A stretch of DNA of 49,747 nt from Streptomyces adelaidensis. Lineage in GTDB: Bacteria; Actinomycetota; Actinomycetes; Streptomycetales; Streptomycetaceae. Each line of letters begins with the position of its first letter. Position 1 is the first letter of the stretch. Both the position numbers and the translations under genes were made by a program. Where the stretch lies: assembly GCF_016598475.1 (NCBI RefSeq), contig NZ_JAEMUX010000067.1, forward strand, positions 1 to 49,747, read 5' to 3'. The notes under the pieces were generated by a model. It ran no database searches. It had not been told where the DNA came from and saw only the letters and a list, made by a program, of their open reading frames with translations. Below, piece by piece: positions 41,676 to 48,912 of the stretch.

Positions 41676-41823
41676 TTGAGAATCCGACGACTGCTGAGGA
41701 ACGATCCCGTGCCCCGACGGCCGATCCATGCCTCGGAGCACCCGAGAGCCGGCACACCTGCCCGACGCGCCGACACCTCAAGGGCGCCCTCGACGAACGT
41801 GACCCGCGGTAGGGGCCTCGTCC

Positions 41824-42162
41824 TCAGCTCACCGCCGCGTAGTTCTCGTACATCTCGTCATCGTCGAGCGGCAGAATGCCCGCGCCACGCTCGTACTCCG
41901 TGCGCGCGGTCTCCAGCAACCTGCGCCATGACGTGACGGTCGGCCGCCTGCGCAGCAGTGCGCGGCGCTCGCGCTCCGTCATTCCTCCCCACACGCCGAA
42001 CTCGACGCGGTTGTCCAGTGCGTCCGCCAGGCACTCCGTGCGCACCGGGCATCCGGTGCACACCGCCTTGGCCCTGTTCTGCGCTGCTCCTTGAACGAAC
42101 AGTTCATCCGGATCGGTAGTGCGGCAGGCAGCCTGCGCACTCCAGTCGGTTACCCAGCCCAT
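41824..42162 (-). CDS. wblA: WhiB-like regulator WblA
   Basis: The 112-aa WhiB-family protein has the four [4Fe-4S] cysteines (AAC, then CTGCPVRTEC), the GVWGG turn and a basic C-terminal part (RRALLRRRPTVTSWRRLLE). Length and sequence match WblA of Streptomyces, which is needed for aerial development and represses antibiotic production. The ATG at 42162 gives MGWVTDWSAQAACR, the family start; an upstream ATG at 42219 adds 19 unrelated residues. It binds sigma factor/DNA through its cluster. Confidence 0.95.
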   Translation of the reverse strand: MGWVTDWSAQAACRTTDPDELFVQGAAQNRAKAVCTGCPVRTECLADALDNRVEFGVWGGMTERERRALLRRRPTVTSWRRLLETARTEYERGAGILPLDDDEMYENYAAVS

Positions 42163-42763
42163 ACCGGCGCCGTCCTCTCCCGAATCGAGGCTCCCCCACG
42201 GCGGCAGCGGCATATTCACCGCCGCCAGTTGAGGACGTTACGGAAGGTGGGCACAGCGCAACACCCCCTTCGGGCCCAATCTTGAATGGCCCGAACGGAC
42301 TATGCGTAAGCGGCAGATCACCCGCGGGAGTGACCTGAGGGCATACGTAACTATCCCGACAGACCGGGACAGTTGACATGCGTCACAACGGACACCGAAT
42401 GACACACGAGGTGGATTCGGACATGGCCCCCGAAAAAAATCGGAAGAACGTCGCAACGATTCGGGCTCGGCGGACGTACTTGATACAAGGGCCCACGGCT
42501 GTGACAGTTGAGAGCAGCTTAGGCCAAGGCCTATGCGCGTGTCCGGCGAATGAGAACGTAGACAACCGTTCACGTTCCAATGTGTCGCCGAACCGCCCTT
42601 TCCGCGTGCCACTCGTCGCGGTGCCATCCCTTCCAGTGCCGTTACGGCGACTCTCCGTTCCGCCCGCCGCAAAGCGTGTATGGATGTCACGATCCGGCAC
42701 TTGAACCCCTCCAGAGGCACCCGCTCCTTCGGAACGGTCATTGCTACGGATTAGGCTGCCCTC
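42163..42763. other. Divergent control region, wblA and PBP genes
   Basis: About 600 bases without a supported gene. It includes an imperfect palindrome CCCG-N6-CGGG near 42355-42370 and AT-richer patches near 42300 and 42425-42480. wblA leaders are known to be long, so much of this may be its 5' UTR and regulator-binding sites. The PBP promoter box lies at its right end. Confidence 0.4.
42752..42757 (+). promoter_or_regulatory. Candidate leaderless -10 box (PBP gene)
   Basis: TAGGCT lies 6 bases before the ATG at 42764. The same hexamer precedes the ArsA-like gene. Confidence 0.45.
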
Positions 42764-45055
42764 ATGCCAAACAAGCGCTCGGGCGGTGGTCTGTCCCCCA
42801 CACAGCAGGCCGCCAAGTTCCTCGGTGTCAGTGTGCTCGCGGGAGCCGTCATGGCGGGCATCGCACTGCCCGCGATCGGCGCCGTGGGGCTGGCCGCCAA
42901 GGGTTCGGTCGAGGGATTCGACGAGCTTCCAGCCAACCTCAAGCAGCCACCGCTGAGCCAGCGCACCACGATCCTGGACAGCAAGGGCGACTCGATCGCC
43001 ACGGTGTACAGCCGCGACCGTACGGTGGTCGATCTCAAGGAGATCTCGCCGTACATGCAGAACGCGATCATCGCCATCGAGGACGCGCGCTTCTACCAGC
43101 ACGGCGCGATCGACCTGAAGGGCGTGCTCCGCGCGCTCAACCGGAACGCGCAGGAGGGCGGCGTCGCCCAGGGCGCGTCCACGCTGACGCAGCAACTGGT
43201 GAAGAACGTCGCGGTGGAGGAGGCCGGTGACGACCCGACGAAGGTCGCCCAGGCCATCCAGCAGACCCTCGGCCGCAAGATCCGCGAGCTGAAGTACGCG
43301 ATCCAGCTCGAAGAAGAGCTCGGCAAGAAGAAGATCCTCGAGAACTACCTGAACATCACGTTCTTCGGGCAGCAGGCCTACGGCGTCGAGGCGGCCGCCC
43401 ACCGTTACTTCTCCAAGTCGGCCAAGGACCTGACGGTCGAGGAGGCCGCGCTCCTCGCCGGCATCGTGCAGTCGCCGAGCCGGTACGACCCGGTGAACGA
43501 CCCGCAGGAGGCCACGAAGCGGCGCAACACGGTGCTGCAGCGGATGGCCGACCTCGGTGACATCTCGCAGGCGGCGGCCGACAAGGCCAAGGAGAAGCCG
43601 CTCGGCCTGGACATCAGCAAGCCGAAGAACGGCTGCATCACGGCGGTCAAGAACGCGGGCTTCTTCTGCGACTACGTCCGTGAGGTGTTCCTGAACGACC
43701 GGGTCTTCGGCAAGACCAAGGAGGACCGGGCCAAGATCTGGAACCAGGGCGGTCTGACGATCCGGACGACGATGGACCCGAAGGCGCAGAAGTCGGTCCA
43801 GGCCTCCATCAAGGACCACGTCAACCAGAAGGACGACGTGGCCACCGCCGCCACCATCGTGGAGCCCGGCACCGGCAAGATCCTCGCCATGGGCCAGTCG
43901 AGGCCGTACGGCCTCGACACCAAGAAGAACGAGACATCGATAAACCTGTCGGTCGACGCGTCCATGGGGGGCGGCGCGGGCTACCAGCCCGGTTCGACGT
44001 TCAAACCGATCGTCGTCGCCGCCGCCCTCGAAGGCGGTATGTCTCCGACGAAGTCATACTCCGCGCCGTACAAGATGGAGTACCCGAGCCCGATCTCGGT
44101 CTGCGGCGGCAAGAACTGGGTGAACAACGCCAGCCCCCGCACCACGCTCACCAACGAGAACGAGTCCGAGGTCGGGCCGTACACGATGAAGAAGGCGACC
44201 GCGCTGTCGGTCAACACCTACTTCGTGCAGATGATCGCGGACGTCGGCATCTGCCCGGTGACGGAGATGGCCGACAAGATGGGTGTCGAGCGGGCCGACG
44301 GCGCCAAGATGGGCCAGAACCCGTCGATCGCCCTGGGCACCCAGGAGATGTCCCCGCTGACCATGGCGAACGCGTACGCGACCTTCGCCTCGCGCGGCAT
44401 GTACTGCACGCCGATCGCCATCGAGTCCATCACCCAGCGGGTCGGCGAGAAGTCGAAGTCCCTGGAGGTCCCGAAGTCGACGTGCTCGCGGGCGATGTCC
44501 GAGACCACCGCCGACACCATCAACACCCTGCTCGAGGGCGTGGTCGAGGACGGTACGGGTACGGAGGCGGGCCTCGGCGCCGGCCGCCCCAGCGCCGGTA
44601 AGACCGGTACGACGGACTTCCGTTACGCGGCCTGGTTCGTGGGTTACACCCCGAACATGGCCGGCGCCGTCTGGGTCGGCGACCCCGCGCACGAGCGCCG
44701 CATGGTCAACATCACCATCGGTGGCGAATGGCACGACAAGGTCTTCGGTGGCAAGGTCCCGGGCCCGATCTGGCGCGACATGATGTCCGGCGCACTGGCG
44801 GGCGAGCTCGCCCCCGACTTCACCCGCGTCCACATCCCCGACCCGCAGCCGGACCGCGGCCGCGGGGACGACGACAACGGGAACGGCAACGACGACGACA
44901 ACGGTGACGACAACGGCGACGACGAGGGCGACCTGATCGCCGGCAACGACGGCGGCACCTTCCCGACCCCGGAGTTCACGATCCCCGAGGGCTGGATCCA
45001 GGGCCAGACCAACGGCGGGAACAACGGGAACGGCAACGGGGGCGGCTTCGGGTGA
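42764..45055 (+). CDS. Class A penicillin-binding protein
   Basis: The 763-aa bifunctional peptidoglycan synthase has one N-terminal membrane anchor (VSVLAGAVMAGIALPAIGAV). Its glycosyltransferase domain includes IIAIEDARFYQHGAIDLKGV, QGASTLTQQLVKN and RKIRELKYA. The transpeptidase domain has active-site STFK (YQPGSTFKP), SVN (ALSVNTYF) and KTG (AGKTGTTD). The C-terminus is a long Asp/Asn/Gly-rich tail, probably disordered outside the membrane. It polymerises and crosslinks the wall. It is divergent from wblA, as in S. coelicolor. Confidence 0.95.
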   Translation: MPNKRSGGGLSPTQQAAKFLGVSVLAGAVMAGIALPAIGAVGLAAKGSVEGFDELPANLKQPPLSQRTTILDSKGDSIATVYSRDRTVVDLKEISPYMQNAIIAIEDARFYQHGAIDLKGVLRALNRNAQEGGVAQGASTLTQQLVKNVAVEEAGDDPTKVAQAIQQTLGRKIRELKYAIQLEEELGKKKILENYLNITFFGQQAYGVEAAAHRYFSKSAKDLTVEEAALLAGIVQSPSRYDPVNDPQEATKRRNTVLQRMADLGDISQAAADKAKEKPLGLDISKPKNGCITAVKNAGFFCDYVREVFLNDRVFGKTKEDRAKIWNQGGLTIRTTMDPKAQKSVQASIKDHVNQKDDVATAATIVEPGTGKILAMGQSRPYGLDTKKNETSINLSVDASMGGGAGYQPGSTFKPIVVAAALEGGMSPTKSYSAPYKMEYPSPISVCGGKNWVNNASPRTTLTNENESEVGPYTMKKATALSVNTYFVQMIADVGICPVTEMADKMGVERADGAKMGQNPSIALGTQEMSPLTMANAYATFASRGMYCTPIAIESITQRVGEKSKSLEVPKSTCSRAMSETTADTINTLLEGVVEDGTGTEAGLGAGRPSAGKTGTTDFRYAAWFVGYTPNMAGAVWVGDPAHERRMVNITIGGEWHDKVFGGKVPGPIWRDMMSGALAGELAPDFTRVHIPDPQPDRGRGDDDNGNGNDDDNGDDNGDDEGDLIAGNDGGTFPTPEFTIPEGWIQGQTNGGNNGNGNGGGFG

Positions 45056-45084
45056 CGGCCGTGAGCGCGTGAATAGGTACTGAT

Positions 45085-45130
45085 ACGGCGGTGGGGGCGT
45101 CCCTTTTTCAAGGGGCGCCCCCACCGCCGT
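45085..45130. terminator. Bidirectional terminator
   Basis: A long hairpin with about 20 bp of near-perfect pairing and T/A runs lies between the convergent PBP and YqeY genes. Confidence 0.85.
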
Positions 45131-45223
45131 TTCGCGTGTACGGGTGCTGAGCCCGGCCGGCGTGTGAGCTGCTCTGCTGCTGAGCCGCGTAGGGCTGCCG
45201 CTCCGCCGTGCCTGAGGTGCTGC

Positions 45224-45691
45224 TCAGCTGCCGGTGAGCTGCTGCTTGACGATGGCGGCGACGCGGCCGCCCTCGGCGAGCCCGGCCACCTTCGGGTTGA
45301 CGATCTTCATGACCTGGCCCATGGCGCGGGGGCCCTCGGCGCCGGCGGCCCTGACCTCCTCGACGGCCTGGACGACGATCTGCTTCAGCTCCTCGTCGGA
45401 CAGTTGCTTGGGCAGGTACCCGGCGAGGAGCTCGCCCTCCGCCTTCTCCCGCTCGGCCGACTCGGTACGACCACCCTGGGCGAAGGCGTCCGCGGCCTCG
45501 CGGCGCTTCTTCGCCTCCTTGGTGATCACCTTGAGGACCTCGTCGTCGGAGAGCTCACGCTTCTCCTTGCCCGCGACCTCCTCCTTGGTGATCGCGGTGA
45601 GCGTCAGCCGCAGCGTCGAGGAGCGGAGCTCGTCGCGCTCCTTGATGGCGGCGTTGAGGTCTGCTTGCAGCTTCGACTTGAGCGTGGTCAT
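45224..45691 (-). CDS. GatB/YqeY-domain protein
   Basis: This 155-aa protein starts MTTLKSKLQADLNAAIKERD and matches the YqeY family, including LLAGYLPKQLSDEELKQIV and GQVMKIVNPKVAGLAEGGRV. YqeY resembles the tail domain of the GatB amidotransferase subunit and may bind tRNA, but its role is not settled. It is a complete single-domain member. Confidence 0.92.
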   Translation of the reverse strand: MTTLKSKLQADLNAAIKERDELRSSTLRLTLTAITKEEVAGKEKRELSDDEVLKVITKEAKKRREAADAFAQGGRTESAEREKAEGELLAGYLPKQLSDEELKQIVVQAVEEVRAAGAEGPRAMGQVMKIVNPKVAGLAEGGRVAAIVKQQLTGS

Positions 45692-45868
45692 GGCGTCGAT
45701 TGTCGCAGGTGCGGTAGGGGAAGCGCGCCTTGATTTCGCTGGTGTGTGCGGATCGGGCGAGGAACGCGGAGTCGGTTGTCCACAGGGCGAGTTGGCGATG
45801 GAGGGTGGGGATCGACGGTTGTCCACAGGCGTTCTCCCGTGCCGGGCGGGGTCTGACACGATGGACAC

Positions 45869-46798
45869 ATGCGAGCGCGATACGGAGTACCTCTGGGGAT
45901 CGCGGCGGCCGGTGCCGCCGGTGTGGTGTACGCGGCGGGCTTCGAGGTCCGCTCCTTCCGGTTGCGGCGGGTGACGGTTCCGGTGCTGCCACCGGGCATG
46001 CGACCGCTGCGCATACTCCAGGTCTCCGACATCCACATGGTGAGCGGGCAGTACAAGAAGCAGCGCTGGCTGCGTTCCCTGGCAGGGCTGCGCCCCGACT
46101 TCGTGATCAACACCGGGGACAACCTCTCCGACCCCGAGGGCGTCCCCGAGGTGCTGGACGCGCTGGGCCCGCTGATGGAGTTCCCCGGCGCGTACGTCTT
46201 CGGCTCGAACGACTACTACGGCCCGAAGCTGCGCAATCCAGCCCGCTATCTCCTGGAGAAGGCCCGGGGCCACCACGGCCTGAACGGCAACAAGCCGGTG
46301 GTCGGCGCCATCCACAACCCCTGGGAGGACCTGCGCGACGGCTTCGACGGCGCGGGCTGGCTCAACCTCACCAACACCCGCGGCACGCTGAAGATCGAGG
46401 GCCTGTCGGTCGAGCTCACCGGCGTCGACGACCCGCACATCAAGCGGGACCGCTACGACCGGGTGGCCGGCGGCCCGTCCGAGTCCGCCGATCTCTCCCT
46501 GGGCGTCGTCCACGCCCCCTATCTCCGCTCCCTCGACGCGTTCACGGCCGACGGCTACCCCCTCGTCCTCGCCGGCCACACCCACGGCGGCCAGCTCTGC
46601 ATCCCCTTCTACGGCGCCCTCGTCACCAACTGCGACCTCGACACCGACCGCGTAAAGGGCCTCTCCACCCACACGGCAGAGGGCCACACCGCCTACATGC
46701 ACGTCTCGGCCGGCTGCGGAACGAACCGGTACACCCCGGTGAGGTTCGCGTGCCCACCGGAGGCTTCCTTGTTGACGTTGGTGGGGCGGGGGGCTTAA
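45869..46798 (+). CDS. Metallophosphoesterase
   Basis: The 309-aa protein has an N-terminal hydrophobic segment (GIAAAGAAGVVYAAGFEV) and the calcineurin-like metal motifs VSDIHMV, NTGDN, FGSNDYYG in place of GNHD, VVHAP and AGHTHGGQLCIP. The family includes UDP-diacylglucosamine hydrolase-like and YaeI/YkuE-type phosphodiesterases, and the membrane anchor favours the latter. The GSND variant keeps the metal-binding Asn. Confidence 0.88.
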   Translation: MRARYGVPLGIAAAGAAGVVYAAGFEVRSFRLRRVTVPVLPPGMRPLRILQVSDIHMVSGQYKKQRWLRSLAGLRPDFVINTGDNLSDPEGVPEVLDALGPLMEFPGAYVFGSNDYYGPKLRNPARYLLEKARGHHGLNGNKPVVGAIHNPWEDLRDGFDGAGWLNLTNTRGTLKIEGLSVELTGVDDPHIKRDRYDRVAGGPSESADLSLGVVHAPYLRSLDAFTADGYPLVLAGHTHGGQLCIPFYGALVTNCDLDTDRVKGLSTHTAEGHTAYMHVSAGCGTNRYTPVRFACPPEASLLTLVGRGA

Positions 46799-46891
46799 GG
46801 AGCGGGTGGGGCCTGCTGGGTGGGTCGGCGAACGGGGTGACGGCGCGGCGCCCTGCGGGGAGGACGGCTTACCGGCGCTTACCGACGCTGG

Positions 46892-46931
46892 CTGGCACTG
46901 ACTGGCGCTGTCTGGCACTGACTGGCGCCGA
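46892..46931. repeat. 20-bp imperfect tandem repeat
   Basis: Two adjacent 20-bp units that begin CTGGCACTGACTGGCGC and differ only in their last bases lie between two genes. This is low-complexity, slippage-prone DNA. Confidence 0.75.
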
Positions 46932-46991
46932 GTGGCAGGGGCGACTAACCCGCACGGATCGCCCTGGATGGCCCGTTTTGTCTGATCGTCT

Positions 46992-46997
46992 TAGCGT
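46992..46997 (+). promoter_or_regulatory. Candidate leaderless -10 box (Pr6Pr gene)
   Basis: TAGCGT lies 6 bases before the ATG at 47004, and no Shine-Dalgarno is visible. Confidence 0.4.
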
Positions 46998-47003
46998 GAG
47001 CGC

Positions 47004-47837
47004 ATGACCGCACCGATACCCAGGGACATCCCCGACCTGCCCGCGATCTCGGGCATTCCCGCGCCGGTGACGTCCGTCGTGCCCGCGACGGCGGTAGTAG
47101 AACCGGCACGACGCCGGCCGACGGCGGCGTATCGCGCCTTGGTGGCGCTGGCGGCGGCTACGGCCGTCACGATCGAGCTGGTGCTGGGCAGCCCCCTACG
47201 GGCCATCAGCCACTTCTCTGTGCAGAGCACGGTCCTGGTGGCGCTGGTATTCGCCGCCTCGTCGCGCCGCGCATGGTGGGCCCGCCGCCCCGTGCCGGCG
47301 CTGGTGACGGGCGGCACGGTTCTCTATGCCGTGATCACGGCCCTGGTGTACCACCTGGTCCTGATGAAGGACCCGACCGTCTTCTCCATGACGATGACGC
47401 CGACAGGCGCCCCGGTCACCCCCACCGGCTGGCACGTCCTCACCAACCACGCCTTCCACACGGCGATCCCCCTCGCGGTGGTCGCGGACTGGCTGCTCCT
47501 GACCCGCCCGTCCTCGCCACGCCTGAGCCACGCGGCGGCCTGGCTGCTCTACCCGATGACCTACCTGGCGTTCACGCTCGGCCGAGCCGCCCTGCTGACC
47601 CCCGACTGGCCGGCCCCGTACCTCTACCCGTTCATGGACGTCGACCGCCACGGCTACAAGAGCACCCTGGGCAACGCCCTCCTCCTGGGCCTCGCCTTCT
47701 ACGCCCTCGCCCTCCTCCTCATCGCCGTCGACCACCTCCGCCCCGACCCCGTACGCCCCCGCCGAGGCCGCCCCGACCGCCCCGACCGCCGCCCCGAAAA
47801 CCGGATTTCGTCTCCGGCCAGCAGTGGGCTAAAGTAA
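47004..47837 (+). CDS. Pr6Pr-family membrane protein
   Basis: The 277-aa protein has about six membrane helices after a hydrophilic N-terminus of about 45 residues, including the conserved TPTGWHVLTNHAFHTAIPLA and WLLYPMTYLAFTLGRAALL. This matches the Pr6Pr (FAR-17a/AIG1-like) family, whose His/Thr pair suggests a hydrolase; the function is unclear. The tail is a Pro/Arg-rich low-complexity stretch. Confidence 0.85.
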   Translation: MTAPIPRDIPDLPAISGIPAPVTSVVPATAVVEPARRRPTAAYRALVALAAATAVTIELVLGSPLRAISHFSVQSTVLVALVFAASSRRAWWARRPVPALVTGGTVLYAVITALVYHLVLMKDPTVFSMTMTPTGAPVTPTGWHVLTNHAFHTAIPLAVVADWLLLTRPSSPRLSHAAAWLLYPMTYLAFTLGRAALLTPDWPAPYLYPFMDVDRHGYKSTLGNALLLGLAFYALALLLIAVDHLRPDPVRPRRGRPDRPDRRPENRISSPASSGLK

Positions 47838-47866
47838 ACGACGTCGCCGCCGCAAGCAGCGACAAT

Positions 47867-47940
47867 CGGGGTGTAGCGCAGCTTGGCAGCGCGCTTCGTT
47901 CGGGACGAAGAGGTCGTGGGTTCAAATCCCGCCACCCCGA
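47867..47940 (+). tRNA. tRNA-Pro (anticodon CGG)
   Basis: A 74-nt cloverleaf is visible: acceptor CGGGGTG/CACCCCG with discriminator A, anticodon stem CTTCG/CGAAG around loop TTCGGGA (anticodon CGG at 47901-47903), and a T-arm with GGTTCAAATCC. CCA is not encoded. tRNA-Pro genes are known integration sites for actinomycete elements such as pSAM2. Confidence 0.95.
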
Positions 47941-47955
47941 CAGTGAAACAACAGG

Positions 47956-47990
47956 TCAGGGCCACCCATTCAAGTAGTGGGTGGCCCTGA
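47956..47990 (+). terminator. Terminator after tRNA-Pro
   Basis: Perfect 13-bp arms TCAGGGCCACCCA/TGGGTGGCCCTGA with a 9-base loop, followed by TTT. Confidence 0.88.
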
Positions 47991-48006
47991 TTTCGTGGTG
48001 CGTGAA

Positions 48007-48150
48007 TCACTGCGCGACTAACGCTTCGGACCAGGCGCCGACCAGGCGGTAGATCTGCTCCAGTAGCAGGCCGTTGCAGGGCAGGATCGACACCAAGCTC
48101 CATCGGAACTCCCGGGGCGTCCGCTCCTGCGGGTTGATCCTGCGGCGATG
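48007..48150 (-). pseudogene. Decayed tyrosine integrase C-terminus
   Basis: One minus-strand frame reads INPQERTPREFRWSLVSILP, then NGLLLEQIYRLVGAW and ends SEALVAQ. It lines up with the C-terminal box II region of actinomycete phage/ICE integrases (TPRELRHSFVSLLS...GVPLEEISRLVGH). Key residues are lost: the His of RHSF is Trp, the GH is GA, and the catalytic Tyr segment is missing. The remnant lies 67 bases from tRNA-Pro, as an integrase would in a tRNA-inserted element. Confidence 0.65.
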
Positions 48151-48231
48151 GATACCTACCTGCCGCCCGACGACATCGCCCCAGGGAGCAGCACCCTCGC
48201 GCGTGGCCGCGCTCGATCCGCTTGCGCCGCG

Positions 48232-48492
48232 TCAGTTCTCATAGTGGTAGCGGCACTGCGCGATCAGGACGCTGTCCTCGGGGGCCTTGTAGATCAGCCG
48301 GTGCTCGTCGTTGATGCGGCGCGACCAGTAGCCCTGGAATCCATCCTTGAGCAGTTCCGGTTTTCCGATCCCCTCGTTGCCGTTCCGGGCAATGTCCGCG
48401 ATGAGCGTATTGATGCGCTTCAGGATCTTGCGGTCCTGAAGCTGCCACCACAGGTAGTCCTCCCAGGCGCGGGAGGAGAAGGTGATCTTCAA
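48232..48492 (-). CDS. yoeB: YoeB-type mRNA interferase toxin
   Basis: The 86-aa Txe/YoeB toxin cuts mRNA on the ribosome. It reads KITFSSRAWEDYLWWQLQDR, then the family signature GYWSRRINDEHRLIYK, and ends CRYHYEN with the catalytic Arg, His and Tyr. The TTG start at 48492 is set by AAGGG 7 bases upstream and gives the usual length. It lies 10 bases after the YefM gene, in the standard antitoxin-first order, and appears complete. Confidence 0.92.
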   Translation of the reverse strand: MKITFSSRAWEDYLWWQLQDRKILKRINTLIADIARNGNEGIGKPELLKDGFQGYWSRRINDEHRLIYKAPEDSVLIAQCRYHYEN

Positions 48493-48502
48493 CTCGCGGC
48501 CC

Positions 48503-48766
48503 TTATTCGCCGGTCGCCAGCTCGCGTACGCTGCCGCCGCCGTTTTCCAGCTCGTCGATGGACGCGAGCAGGCGCCGGGCATTCGCAGGGCTGCGCAACA
48601 GGTACGCCGTCTCCTTCAGGGACTCGTAGTCCTCAAGGGAGACGATGACGACCGGTTCATGTCCGGCCCGGGTGATGACAACCTCTTCACGGTCGTCGGT
48701 GACGGAGTTGAGCACCTCGGCGTACCGCGCGCGCGACTCGGAATAGGTCATTGTCTTCACGATCAC
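48503..48766 (-). CDS. yefM: YefM/Phd-type antitoxin
   Basis: The 87-aa antitoxin has the Phd/YefM DNA-binding N-domain (TMTYSESRARYAEVLNSVTD, VVITRAGHEPVVIVSLEDYE) and a C-terminal tail that wraps the toxin (LLASIDELENGGG). The start is uncertain: GTG 48766, GTG 48760 (best spaced from AGAGGGG) or ATG 48751. It represses its own operon together with YoeB, probably at the palindrome just upstream. Confidence 0.92.
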   Translation of the reverse strand: MIVKTMTYSESRARYAEVLNSVTDDREEVVITRAGHEPVVIVSLEDYESLKETAYLLRSPANARRLLASIDELENGGGSVRELATGE

Positions 48767-48782
48767 CCCTCTTCAACCCTTT

Positions 48783-48804
48783 GACGTACAAGAAACTGTA
48801 CGTC
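48783..48804. promoter_or_regulatory. YefM-YoeB operator
   Basis: Perfect 8-bp arms GACGTACA/TGTACGTC around AGAAAC lie 17 bases upstream of the antitoxin start. The half-sites contain the TGTAC core typical of YefM operators. Confidence 0.7.
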
Positions 48805-48912
48805 GACCTCGGCGATGCGGCAAGCAGATGAACGACGGCTGCGACCGAGCGGCCTCCTGCGGGCAGCATTGTGGAGCTCGCACCGCAACGTCGTTGATCG
48901 TCAGGGGGAGCG

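Noticed and set aside
42383..43819. 478-codon minus-strand frame over the PBP gene start and wblA upstream region
   Set aside because: Shadow of the PBP coding strand; composition is typical of antisense frames.
46853..46950. Regulatory iterons from the TGGC repeats
   Set aside because: Only two imperfect 20-bp units, low in complexity, with no replication or regulator gene nearby.
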